Assembly: GCA_003255025.1 (NCBI GenBank)
Contig: QANY01004770.1
Location: forward strand, 791,790-855,789
Reading direction: 5' to 3'
DNA: 64,000 nucleotides
From: Datisca glomerata
Taxonomy: Eukaryota > Streptophyta > Magnoliopsida > Cucurbitales > Datiscaceae
Part shown: positions 45,031 through 56,484 of the stretch, piece by piece
How the letters are laid out: every line of letters begins with the position of its first letter
How positions within the stretch are numbered: the stretch's first letter is position 1
Notes under the pieces: generated by a model
The model's database searches: none
What the model was told of the DNA's origin: nothing
The model's input: only the letters and a program-made list of their open reading frames with translations
Program-made: the position numbers and the translations under genes

Positions 45031-46160
45031 TGTTGGTCATCGCGGCGCGTGCGCGGCGGAAGCGTGTGGCGCGTGGCTATTTGAAAAATTAAATTTTAAT
45101 GAGAATTAAATATTTTAATAAGGCAAAATCACACAACTCTACGATAATAATTTTTTTTTATTGAAAACTATTTTCAATCAGTCATGATCCGTTATATATT
45201 TATATATTAAATTAACAACATACAAGTGTAGGAATCATATAACTCTTGTAGTCTAAATCAAGCGTCCTCGTGAAACCAATCGATTCTGCGTTTCCACAAA
45301 ATTGTTTGAACGATCAGCAGACTTCGAGATCCACACCAAGATCTTTCAAGTCAAACATCAATGCACTAGGACGTGTATGGGCGCGCAGAATATAACGAAG
45401 ACACTTTTCTGTCTCTAGATATACTCAACATTTGAGATCTAGAGATTTTACTAAGAATGACTTTTGTGAGACGATTTTTTAAAAGAATGTGATGATAATT
45501 CATCTAGAGATTTGATTAACTCTTAATCGTAGAAAAATCACTCCTTGAGAATTGTGTTAGTCTCTTAACTCTTAATTGATGAACTGATTTTGTGATTCAA
45601 CTGATTGAACTGATTCACTATCTTAGGCCATCAGAATAATATCTGTATATTTTTCTTGATAATAACGTATCATATATTTTAAGATATTTAAAAAAATATT
45701 TAATTATAATATTACCAATAGCAGTGGGGCCCACTACTATTGTGCACAACTGCAATGCCACATGACACTGTAGTGTGTAGTGCTGATATGTGGTACTACA
45801 GTGCTGCACACCTACTACTGTAGTGCCATGTGGCACTGCAGTAGCCCATGCCAATCTCCGATACCCAATCAGTGATTAACACGTGGTAATTACTGCGTGT
45901 TAAATATTTATTTTAATAGTTAAAAATTTAGATATTTGTTAGTTCAAAATTAATATATTTGATTATTCCTATCAACTGAATTATCTGTTATTTCATAAAT
46001 AACAAATTTAGTTGATCCAAATTATTATCTAATAATAATTTAATTATCTAATTTTGTAAATTAGATATTTTGTCTTATTTATCGATAATTAAAAAAATAA
46101 TTATTATTTACATATTTATTAATTTCGATAATTATATATATATATATATATGATATTTCC
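45031..46160 (-). repeat. 3' LTR of a copia element, truncated at a TA repeat
   Basis: It starts (as minus-strand end ACCAACA) at TGTTGGTCATCGCGG. 45470-45690 matches 51620-51840 (shared ATTAACTCTTAATC, AGAAAAATCACTC, CATCAGAATAATATCTGTATA). It ends in a (TA)n tract at 46135-46150 that abuts the RNase H codons of the copia frame, so the true 3' LTR start and the RNase H end are missing. Confidence 0.65.
45735..45855. repeat. Inverted-repeat cluster around GCCACATG / CACTGTAGTG
   Basis: TGCCACATGACACTGTAGTG (about 45754-45773) faces CTACTGTAGTGCCATGTGGC (about 45814-45833) as an imperfect inverted repeat, with several more CACTACAGTG or CACTGCAGTAG words between and after. It could fold into a strong stem-loop. 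It lies in the copia LTR copy and is absent from the other LTR copy at the same place. Confidence 0.7.
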
Positions 46161-49100
46161 TCTCTATGTGATTGCCCCTCCTATGATGCATTGGTTCCTT
46201 AGAATTCGCTACCGCCACACTATTATCACAGTACAAGATCAATGACTTGTTCATATCTAAAACAACTTTCAGATCAGTATAAAACTTTCTGAGTCATACC
46301 GCTTCTTTTGTAGCTTCACAAGCAACTATATATTCGACTTCTATAGTGGAATTTGCAATGCTGGATTGTTTAATACTTCTCTAAACTACAGCTCCTCCAC
46401 CTAGCGTGAATACTGATCTAGATGTCAACTTTCGACTCTCTATGTGTGATTGAAAATCAGAATCACTATATCTAGTGGGGTTCAAGTTTCCACCTAAATA
46501 AACAAGCATATAGTTTCTCGTTCTTCTAAGATACTTGAGAATATGCTTTACTTCAAATCAATGTTCCAAACTTGAATTCAATTATAACAACGACTGACAA
46601 TTCCCACTGCATAACAGATGTCCGATCTCGTACACAACATGACATACATGAGACTTTCAACTACTCAAGCATAGGGAACCTTATTCATATCATCTTCCTC
46701 ATGAGGTGTCTTAGGACATTTTTCCGTGGGGATTACAATTCCACGTCTAGTCGGTAGTTGACATTTCTTAGAATTCTCCATAGAGAATCTCTCCAGCGCC
46801 TTATCAATATAAGATGCCTCAGAAAGAGTCAAGGGCTTGTTCAATCTATCGCTTCAGATTTGGATGCCCAGAACATAGCTCATTTCTCACAAATTTTCTT
46901 TTGAAATTTCTCAGGCAATAATTTCTTTACTTTTGACAGAGTTTCTACATATTTCTCAATGAATAGCATATCAACAACATAAAGAATTAAGAAAACCATT
47001 ATCTTAACTTTGATGTATTTATAAACACAAGATTTGTCAACATTTTTCTGGAAGCCATAACACTTTATAATCTCATCAAATGTAAGATTTCAAGATCTAG
47101 ATGCTTGCTTTAATCCATAAATGGATTTAATCAACTTGCATACTTTCTGATGTTGTCCATTTTGTACAAACACTTCCGATTGCATCATATAAATGCTTTT
47201 TTCAAGAGATTCATTTCGAAAAAATGTCTTGACGTTCATTTTCCATATCTCATAGTTAAAACTAGCGGCTATGGACAAACATATGCGAATGGATTTCAGC
47301 ATGGCCACATGAAAAAATGTCTCTTCATAGTCCTTGGCTACTAACAGTGTCTTGAAAGTCTCTACTTTCCCATATGCATATCTTTTCTTCTTGAAAATTT
47401 ATTTACATCCAATGTGCCTGACATCTTCAGGTGGATCTATAAGATTCCAGACGGAATTGGAATGCATAGATTCCATTTCCTAGTTCATGGCTTCTTGCCA
47501 TTTCTCCTTTTCAAGATCATCCATTACTTATTCATAAGATAATGGATCCTCCTTATCAGTGTCTGACACTAGGATATGTGGTTCTATTTCATAGCGAACT
47601 GGTTATCTGACAACCCTCCTACAACGACATTGCACCGGAGTTTCCTTTGCAGGAACTATGGTTTCTCTGTTTTTTCATTTATCAGTGGTGTGATCTCATC
47701 AGCTGCTAATTCCTCGAGAACTACTTTGCTACGAGGTTTGTAGTTTTGCATATAATCATGCTCAAGGAATGTTGCGTTTGTCTACATAAACACTTATTTT
47801 ATCATTGTGACTAAAAAAGTATGAACCTCTAGTCTCTAGAGTATAGCCTATGAATATGCATACCTCAGACCTTGAGTCTATCTTTTTAGTCTTGGGTCAA
47901 AGAACGTGAGCTGGACACCCACATATATGGAAGTGATGTAAACTAGGTTATGAGCCATTTTATAACTCTAAAGGCGTCTTGCTTACATATTTATAGGGCA
48001 CTACATTCAAAAGATATGTTTCCGTGTGTAGTGCATATCCCCAAAATGTAAGTGACAATGATGAATAACTTAGCATCGACCTAACCATATCCAATAAGAT
48101 TTGATTTCTCCTCATTACAACACCATTTCTCTGTGGTGTTCCAAGTGCTGTGAGTTGGGATAAGATTCTACACTCCAGCAAATATTCCTTGAATTTTAAA
48201 TCTATGTATTCACCGCCTCGATCAGATTGAAAGGGTTTTCAATAGTTTACCTAATTACTTTTCCGCTTCAGCTTTGGAGTCTTTAAACTTTCTGAAAGTT
48301 TTAGACTTTTTTTTTTGCATTAGGTAAGTATAACCATATCTTGAGTAACCGTCAATAAAAGTGACAAATTACTCACACCCACCTCTTGCTTGTACATTGA
48401 TCGGTCCACACACATCCCTATATACTAGCTCAAGTGGTTCTTTGGCTCTTTGACAGTTTCTTGTGAAATGTCTCTTAGTCATTTTACCATTTAGACATGA
48501 TTCACAAATAGAAAGAGTTCCAATATTTAATTCCTCTTAAAATATCATGCTTTGTTAACTTGTTTAACCTATCTAGATTAATATGCCCCAATATAAGATG
48601 CCAAATATAGGTGTTATCATCATCGTGATAAACCCTTTGTCGTTTGTTATTTTATGTTTTCCTACTATAAATAATTGAGAATTATTTAACATGCGTTCAG
48701 TCGATTTAAGTATATATAGTCCGTTTATAATTTTTACATGATAAATATGGAATCCATTCTTAGAAATAATAAACTCTTTTTTAATAAAAGAAATTTTAAA
48801 TAATTGTTCTTGCAAAAATGAAAGAGAAATCAAATTTCTCAAAGTAAACGGATTGTACCTAATGCTTTAGCTGACAGGAGCGCATCATTGCCAACTCTCA
48901 AAACAACCTCGCCATCAGCTAGCTCTCTTGACGAATCAAGTATATGCAAAGAAGAAAATACATGATTAGTGGTTCCTAAATCAAGTATCCAGGATGACAA
49001 ATCACATTCCACTAAACAAGCTTCAAGTACGAGTAAATCACATTTACCTTTGTTTTTCAGCGCGGAGAGATACTTGTTACTGTTTCTCTTCCAATGGCCT

Positions 49101-49661
49101 TCCATCCACAGTGGAAACAATTTCCTTTGGGCTTGATGTCTTTCTTGTTCTTCTTGACTTTTGGTGATGTCTTGGCTTTCTTTCCTTTCTTGTTCTATTA
49201 TTCTTAATAGTGGAAGAAGACTTTTGCTCGACAACGTTCTCCTCGCCTTCTTTGGTCATTCTCAGGTTGAGTGGCTAAAAAATCTGCAGTTCATTCAACA
49301 ATTAGATCATATTAAATTGCAACTTATTCATAACATAGTTGGTTATAAACTCAGAAAAAACTGGTTTGAGAGACTCAAGTGTAATGCTAACTTAAGTCCA
49401 CTCATCAATGATCGCCCCGTGTACTTTTGCTTCGTACATTATGTTGATCATGTTCAAAACATGTTCTCGCACAGAAGTACCCTTTCTCATCTTAGTTGTC
49501 ATATAGCTCTTAGTGGCCTCATGCCGACTTTGATCAGACTGCTGCCCAAACATCGCCTGTGGAAATTCCATAATCTCATAGGCAGTCTCCATGCTTTCAT
49601 GCTTAGTTCTCAGAACATCATTCATGCTCACAAGCATGTAGCACTTCGCCTTGTTGTTTGA
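46160..49661 (-). pseudogene. Ty1/copia gag-pol, degenerate
   Basis: Read on the minus strand: gag (49637-49392, RHEATKSYMTTKMRKGTSVREHVLNMI); a frame-broken CCHC knuckle near 49100 (GHWKRN); protease near 48990 (SWILDLGTTNHV; active-site DSG changed to DLG); GAG-pre-integrase (48842-48573); integrase (ALGTPQRNGVVMRRNQILLDMVRSM near 48150-48060, FWGYALHTETYLLN); RT (47308-47090, YEIWKMNVKTFFRN, KLIKSIYGLKQASRS); and RNase H (46560-46160, IVACEATKEAVWLRKFYTD, LYCDNSVAVANSKEP). Integrase before RT is the copia order. Many stops and frameshifts; RNase H is cut off at a TA repeat. Not functional. Confidence 0.9.
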
Positions 49662-51599
49662 TATAATCCAAGCATCATATTTATCCCTAACATTCTTAGG
49701 GCATTAGTAGGGGGCTTCTCAGGACATTCCTTAGTAAGAACGAACTTATGATTTTCACAAATTAGCATTAAGTTCATATTTTATTTTTCAACTTACGAAA
49801 TTATCACCATTTAATTTCTCGAGAGTGAGTAATGCAATAACAAGGTTGCTCATGGTATACATAATAATGATAACTGAAATTTAAAACATACAAGATTCAT
49901 TATAATGGATAAATATCTATAATTCAAAAAGTAAACGTGATGTATGAATGTAACATAATAAACACATAAAATTTAACATTTACTAATCACGATAAAACAA
50001 CCTAATGATTAATATGTTGCTTCAGGATCAGTTAGATTAACCTCGGACTGTCAATGAGACATTATCATCCTTATTAATTAAAACTTAAAATATCTCATAT
50101 TTTCTTTTTAATAACAAGGTATCGCTTGTTTGATCAAGTGACGATTATCCACGTGAAAGTTTAATTGTGACATTGCGAGTGTAACCAATTATTTCAGATA
50201 TTATGACTTGATTTAGAATAGGCCGCCTCAGCGTTGATCAAAACTAAACTACATCACTTTCTCCTATCATCCTAAGAAGTCCAACGTTGGTATTAGTACA
50301 GTTCGAAACCTTCCTTAGGGGGATGAAACAAAGTCAACTCAAGGCCCTCATTGTACCTCACGATGTTGTACTAATAATGGAGACCGTATGTTGCATTGAC
50401 ATGTCAACCTTCTCCCACTCACTATTTTAGGATTATGTGTTTTTATTTTAACTAATTACTTAACCCTCTGAATATTTAATAATCATTTATGTCGATCTCT
50501 TTGGTCTAAGTTCATTTAACTTTCTAAAACGCCTAAGTCATAATTAGGCAAGCTTAGATTAACTAATAAAGTATATTCATCAAACTTTAATAAACTATTT
50601 CACTAAAGTCGGTTATCCTAAAGGTTACCATAGTCCTTAGTATGGTGTGATTACCAAATTTTAACTAATGAAAACCTAACAGTTACAATTGATTTCATAA
50701 AACAATACATATAAACATATTAAGACAATCCTAATAGATCATTTCTACAGATGAGATGCATGATTAAATAAAATTGTGTGGGATTTTCATGTATGACATG
50801 TCATCGACTAATGCATGGACATGTTATCAAATATAACAATTAAAATACTTATCTAACAATTAAATGAAATAATAATGTACTGAGTGATAATTGAGTATTT
50901 CTAAATTACAACCCTTGAAATATAAAAATAAAATTACAAAGCATACTTCAAGAATACATATTTCTCAAATATTACCTTCTCCTCCTGATGTCCATATTCA
51001 TAATCTCTAAGCTTTGAACAAAATTCTATTTAATTAAGAAAAATATTTTTTTAATTAAAAATAATTTCTATAATTATTCTTTTAAAATAGTTGATTTTGA
51101 CTTAATCAAATAAATATTTTATTTGATTTGATCAAACTTGGGCCAAACTCAATCAACCTATTAACTTTTAATTTTCATAAAATTAAAAATTAAAAATTAA
51201 TTTTAAAATTACATTAATTTAAAAATTTAAAAAGATAATTGGTAGATTAAATGTTATCATCAAACCCTATGGTGATAGGGTTGGCTCGTATCAGGGTTTG
51301 TACGAAACTTTCTTAAAAGTGACAACAGTTGCCACTGACTACATGACTCTCCTATCGCCGCCCCATCATCGCCAGTCACCATTGCTGTAGAAACAATATT
51401 TTCTGGAATGAACAGTAAATTTCTGTCGTGAACAATAATTTTCATGAACAGTAAATTCCCATCGTGAATAGTAAATTCCATCGTTCGTCTCGTGTGTTCT
51501 TTGTCTTCTCGCTTTCGGAATAATTACAATAATATTAAAAATAAATTATAAAAATTCTTACGTCTCAAAACGGATAACACAAGATCTAAGGAAAAATTA
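49662..51599. other. AT-rich leader/LTR region of the copia, nothing else recognised
   Basis: It should hold the start of gag, primer site and LTR end of the minus-strand copia, but no primer binding site could be located. 51240-51480 has three GTGAACAGTAAATT-like words (repeat-like). No host gene seen. Confidence 0.35.
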
Positions 51600-52880
51600 A
51601 AAGATCAAATTTGTTAGCGATTCTCTAAAAGAACATGATGATGATTCTTTTAGAGGTTTAATTAACTCTTAATCATAGAAAAATCACTCATTGAGAATTG
51701 TGCCGTTCTCTCAACTCTTGATTGATAAATTGATTCTGTGATTCAACTTATTGATTGAACTAACTTATTATCTTAGGTCATCAGAATAATATCTGTATAT
51801 TTTTTTTGATAATGACGTATCAGATATTTTGAGATAATTGAAATAATATTGTCTAATAACAATTTTAATTAATTTTGAAAATTTTATATATATATATATA
51901 AACAATTCAGTTAATTATTCTTAATTAATTAATCATACATAATCATCTTATAATTATGTACTTATTCCAGAATAAAAATTTCTTTGCAAGTAAGTTCTTT
52001 TTTCATGACATGAAATATTCACACCCTAGACTGCGTAGTACAGATGTGACTTGGAGACCATAAACTTCAATAAATTAGATTATTAATTGAACTTTTTAAT
52101 TAAATAATCTTATTTATTAATTTTATTATTAGTTCACTATAAATATGGAATTGCAGTCTTAGAGATAACATGTTGTATTTACATAGTATTCTCACGTCGT
52201 CCGCTGATATAATCATTTCACGTAGTTATGTCCTCCAATTAGTGGTTCGTAAATTAGAACTGGTCAAAAATACTATTTTTACCCTTCTAATTATCTCTTA
52301 ATCTTTAAGTATCATTGATCCACTAGTGAATGGCTAATTTATAATCTTATTATAAATCTGAGCTCAATAACCATTCAGTTTCAAAATTAACAGTTAAGGG
52401 AACTAGTATACGTTCCGTTAGGAAAGCTTGGATTCCGAATCTTGTAAGATTATGTTTCCAGCCATCCACATCACTGAATCTCCAAAATAAAAATCACTAG
52501 TCTGTTTTCCAAACAAACCTTAACGAGTGAATTAAAAGATCTACATATGATTGTCGAATGGATGTGTATTAAATCTTTATGATAAACAGCACGTTGATAA
52601 AGAATATTAATTCACATTGGTCCAGTCATATATAATCTTATTATATAAAATACATTCACTAAGATATCATCTATCCACATCAATGATCTGGATCTAGATC
52701 ACATGCATTCATAATGCTTAGTGAACCGTTCTAAGCACTATTTTTGAATTTTTAAATTTTCTTAATTTCTAATTGTGAGTCTAATTATTTATGAAAATTT
52801 CTGGATTGCTTCATCTACATTCTTTTATGATTATTGAAAACCACTATGTTCCTGTTGAGTTCTTATTTAGGATAAAATAA
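51600..52880 (-). repeat. 5' LTR region of the minus-strand copia
   Basis: 51620-51840 is homologous to 45470-45690, up to a (TA)n tract at 51883-51900 that corresponds to the one at 46135. The remainder to about 52880 has no counterpart in the left copy, because that copy is truncated at the TA tract. Outer boundary not resolved. Confidence 0.5.
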
Positions 52881-52899
52881 CTAGCGGTTAAAAACACTA

Positions 52900-53300
52900 T
52901 TGTTATATGCTTGCTATTGCCAAAAGTTCTATATCATCAAAGCATCATAACACTACGATAAAACCTATATGTTTTTCAAAGATAAAACCTGTCTATTTTT
53001 TATCGGTAAAGATAAAACCTATCTATCTCTCATATCCAACCCATAAACACAAGAAATGTAAAATACATATACATAACCAAAATATAAATCATGTCCATAA
53101 CCAAAATGCATATATTATTATCCATAATAAAAATATATATCCATAGCCAAAATACATATTCTTAACCAAATGTTAAAAAATTTAAGGGGGGAAAAAGAGG
53201 ACACGGGGTATATTTTGTGAATTTTAAACAATTTAAGAGGACAAAAGGAAGACACGGGATATATATAGTCATGTCAAAAAGAGGACACGGGGAAAAAGAG
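52900..53300 (+). repeat. Two short tandem-repeat families
   Basis: 52955-53035 repeats AAAGATAAAACCTATCT about three times. 53065-53170 repeats CCATAACCAAAATACATAT about five times. 53195-53300 repeats AAAAAGAGGACACGGGG and variants three to four times. They stand directly before a copia 3' end. Non-coding. Confidence 0.6.
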
Positions 53301-54083
53301 GACTTGCTTAATAAGGCTGTCATGGGTACTGTTAAACCATGTTCATCTCATTGCTCTACAGAATTTCCTTTATATAGTCATGTCGAATCTCCTTTTGCTG
53401 ATGTCACGCTTTATAGAAGCATCGTTGACTCTTTTCAGTATTTAGCTTTCACTCGGCCTGATATAAGTTTTACAGTGAATCGTGTTTGTCAATTCATGCA
53501 TTCCCCTACTGTTGCCTATTTTACTACAGTTAAATGTATTCTAAGATATGTTAGTGGCACTTTGCATCATGGTCTTCTTTTTAAACCTGGAAATTCATCT
53601 GCAGGACTTTAGTGATGCAGATTGGGCTGGAGATCCGAATGACAGACGCTCCACTTCAGGCTTTGTCGTGTTCCTTGGTTCCAACCCAATCTCTTGGAGT
53701 TCCAAGAAGCAGGCAACGGTGGCAAGATCTTCTACAGAGGCCGAATACAAATCTTTAGCCAATATCGCTGCAAAGCTTAGCTGGATTTGGCAGATTCTCA
53801 AAGACTTACACATTTTCCAATCTCAAGCTCCAACGATTTACTGTGACAATACATCAGCAATATCCTTGGCTTCCAACCCAATTCTTCATGCTAGAACCAT
53901 GTAGAAATAGATTATCATTTTGTTAGAGAAAAAGTGATAAAAAAGGATTTAGAGGTTAAGTATAACTCTTCTCCATTACAACTTGCAGACTTATTCACCA
54001 AATCTTTCCCTCTTTCTCAATATCAATTTTTAAGGAACAAACTTATCATTGATTCCCAGATAAGTTTGAGGGGGGATATTAAG
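53300..54083 (+). pseudogene. Copia RT C-terminus and RNase H, frameshifted
   Basis: Frame one (to 53612) carries YRSIVDSFQYLAFTRPDISFTVNRVCQFMHSP and [14 protein letters not shown], the end of copia RT. After a frameshift near 53600 the second frame reads [44 protein letters not shown] and [16 protein letters not shown], the RNase H core with its catalytic Asp and Glu residues. Stops follow from 53902. A polypurine tract (TTGAGGGGGGATA, 54066-54078) comes next. 5' parts of the element are absent. Confidence 0.88.
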
Positions 54084-54302
54084 TGATAGGTTTAGATTTA
54101 GTTGTTAGTCAAAGAGTATTTTTATCTTTGAGTTCTAACTAGCTGTTTATGGGTTGTTAGCTTTGTATAACTATTATGATTACTGTTGCCTTTGAGTTAA
54201 GTAGACATATTTGCTTTTCTTCCTTCCTTTTCTTCCTGTCTTCTCCTTTCTTTCTCTCTGTACATTCTAGCTTCTCCCTTTCTTCTTTCTGTAAAATTCT
54301 TC
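54084..54302 (+). repeat. Short 3' LTR of the copia fragment
   Basis: TGATAGGTTTAG (54084) to AATTCTTCA (54302), about 219 bp, directly after the polypurine tract. The interior is pyrimidine-rich. Start and end are inferred from position and TG...CA only. Confidence 0.5.
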
Positions 54303-55297
54303 ACTTGAAAGGTCGTGAGAGATAGAAGAAGAATTCAAGAAATGAATGAGGCTAAAGCGTCCTATTTATTGGAAATGATAGCCCATCGCGGCCATCCCCC
54401 ACTCAATGCATGGAGGGACAAATCACCTCGAGATTTATATTCATCATAACACATAGAAAAGGTTCAAGTCAAATCTCACCTCGGCATATGAGGAAATTGA
54501 CAATGGTGTCACAAAAAATGGGGCTTGACTCGACCTCGCAGGGAATTTAGAGCGAGTTTAATCCCCGTGGCAATGGGCCAAGTACTTTGACAAAGAGAAA
54601 AAAACCATTCTTGACGAGTTTGAGAACAAGTGCTGAAGACTAAGTAAACTCTATACTTTAACTAAGTCCAAAAGGATACTCAATTAGAAGGGAAATTCTT
54701 GGGTGGGAAAGTGGCCTGAATTTAAACACAATTCCTAGGTTGAGGCAAGGACTAGGCATGTAGAGGAGGGTAGAAAATCATCATAGTCATTAACTGCAAC
54801 TCAACCAATTAGAGAAAAAGGCAAGGACGACCGTACAAATAACTCGATGAGTTAATGAACCTGACTAGGTATAGGTGTCATCACGAGCACTAAATATGGT
54901 CAGTCGAATAAGAGCTGACAAGTTACATTGTCATACATAAGGACATGTTGCCCTAACACCTCACATTAATTCTTGTTATCTCGTACCCCTGCCAAGCCAA
55001 TGAGAAGAGTCTAAGGCTAGGAGTTAGTCCAAGGTAACATCCCTCTCACAAGCCAACCTATGTTTAACATCCGACTTCACCATATAAATACAACGGTACA
55101 TAGTTGCACCCCAAGAGGTACACAACAAACACTCATTCTACTCTCTACTTTCTCGCTTCTACATTTTTACTGACACATGAGTAAAAGGAAATGTCCATCT
55201 CTCCTTGATCTCTTGCTTTATCTTACTACTTATAGGTGTTGAGAGTAAACTAAAGTATCGCTGACGTAGTCTCACGTCTGAAATTTTACCGTCAACA
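54303..55297 (+). mobile_element. LTR-like sequence with a TATA box
   Basis: CCATATAAATACAACGG (about 55080-55096) is a good TATA box. It is followed by a pyrimidine-rich leader (CACTCATTCTACTCTCTAC) and a CA end (CCGTCAACA, 55297). This looks like the U3-R-U5 of an LTR, but the start and any duplication were not found. No coding sequence. Confidence 0.4.
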
Positions 55298-55884
55298 AAA
55301 AGTAAATTTTTATCATAACTAAATTCTTAATTTAACTTGAATAAACTAGAAAGAATACACTACGATCCATCATTCATATCCAATAATTTCTCTATTCAAC
55401 CTTTTAGCTACCATCTAACTAAGTGGTACAAATCTAATCAAATTCCTCTATTCCATTTTAAAGAATTTATTTTTGTAATTGAAATAAATAGCAAGAGCAT
55501 TATTAATCCTAATCAAATTTCTAATGTAATCTATTGTAGTTACTATTGAAACTTATGATCTACTATGACTAACCTTTATATATATCGATAATACATAAAA
55601 AAAACTTTCACATACAAATGCACTACTTTAGCTAGCTCAGCCTTCTTCGTTTTTGTCAAGGCTTAATGGTCTCCAAAGCTCTTATTTTTTACGTAATTCC
55701 TTACTGTACTCATGCTAATAATGCCCAAAACTCTTTTAATAGGTTATATATGTATTGGAACAATTTTCAACTTTTTGTTGAGATTCTTCTTTCCTCCATT
55801 TTCCCATTAGCAAATAGTTCATGACTGCTCCATTAATTTTACTAATTGGTTTTTGACAGTAGCATTTTGATATTCAAATTCTTG

Positions 55885-55922
<38 letters not shown>

Positions 55923-56123
55923 ATTGATTGATTTGGTTTTATTTTAATTTTAGTCCTTGTTTGGGAAACCATTGAAAAAAAGTTTTCTACTTTTTAAAAA
56001 ATAAATTCCTTTGGCAACTTTGTTTTCTATTCTTCTTTAAAACTCATTTTTACTCATGTGTTTTTTTTACTTTTTTCTGCCTAGTTTTTTTTTCACATTG
56101 GTTTCCCTTTTTCCTTAAAACTC
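55298..56123. other. AT-rich spacer with a TA microsatellite
   Basis: 55888-55920 is an uninterrupted (TA)n run followed by (TGAT)n. Nothing else recognised. Confidence 0.6.
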
Positions 56124-56484
56124 TCAATGAGTCGTTTCATCTGAAATGTCTTTTTGTTTGTTGCTCCCACTAATAACGTTGCTAGCTGCTACTGAGTTAG
56201 CATGATTTGAGGAATTAAGGTTTCCAAGAACATTTGAGGTCAGAGCCAGAAGATGAAGGGATGATAGAGAGCATTTGGTCGAAGAAGTCGTCTTGAGAAG
56301 AGGTGGGATCGAAATGGGAGGCCTGAAGATGGTTGTGATGATGATGAAGGGGAGAAGATTGGTTGTCATAATGGTGATTATTGTGAAGGTCTTGGAGAGA
56401 TATTTGGGATGGGAATTTGTTCAAAAGGGACTTTATTATTTGAATTTCTTCATTGCACATATGTATTTTAATGGCAGAAAGCAA
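56124..56484 (-). pseudogene. Possible bHLH (LRL/UNE12-type) N-terminal gene fragment
   Basis: The minus-strand frame 56484-56215 contains a His-rich stretch and then DPTSSQDDFFDQMLSIIPSSSGSDLK. This resembles the short acidic N-terminal motif (DDFLEQML...) of plant bHLH factors related to UNE12 and the LRL group. After a frameshift, 56230-56124 continues in another frame with NVISGSNKQ-like text. No bHLH domain or further exons were found. It is a fragment, or chance similarity in a low-complexity frame. Confidence 0.3.
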
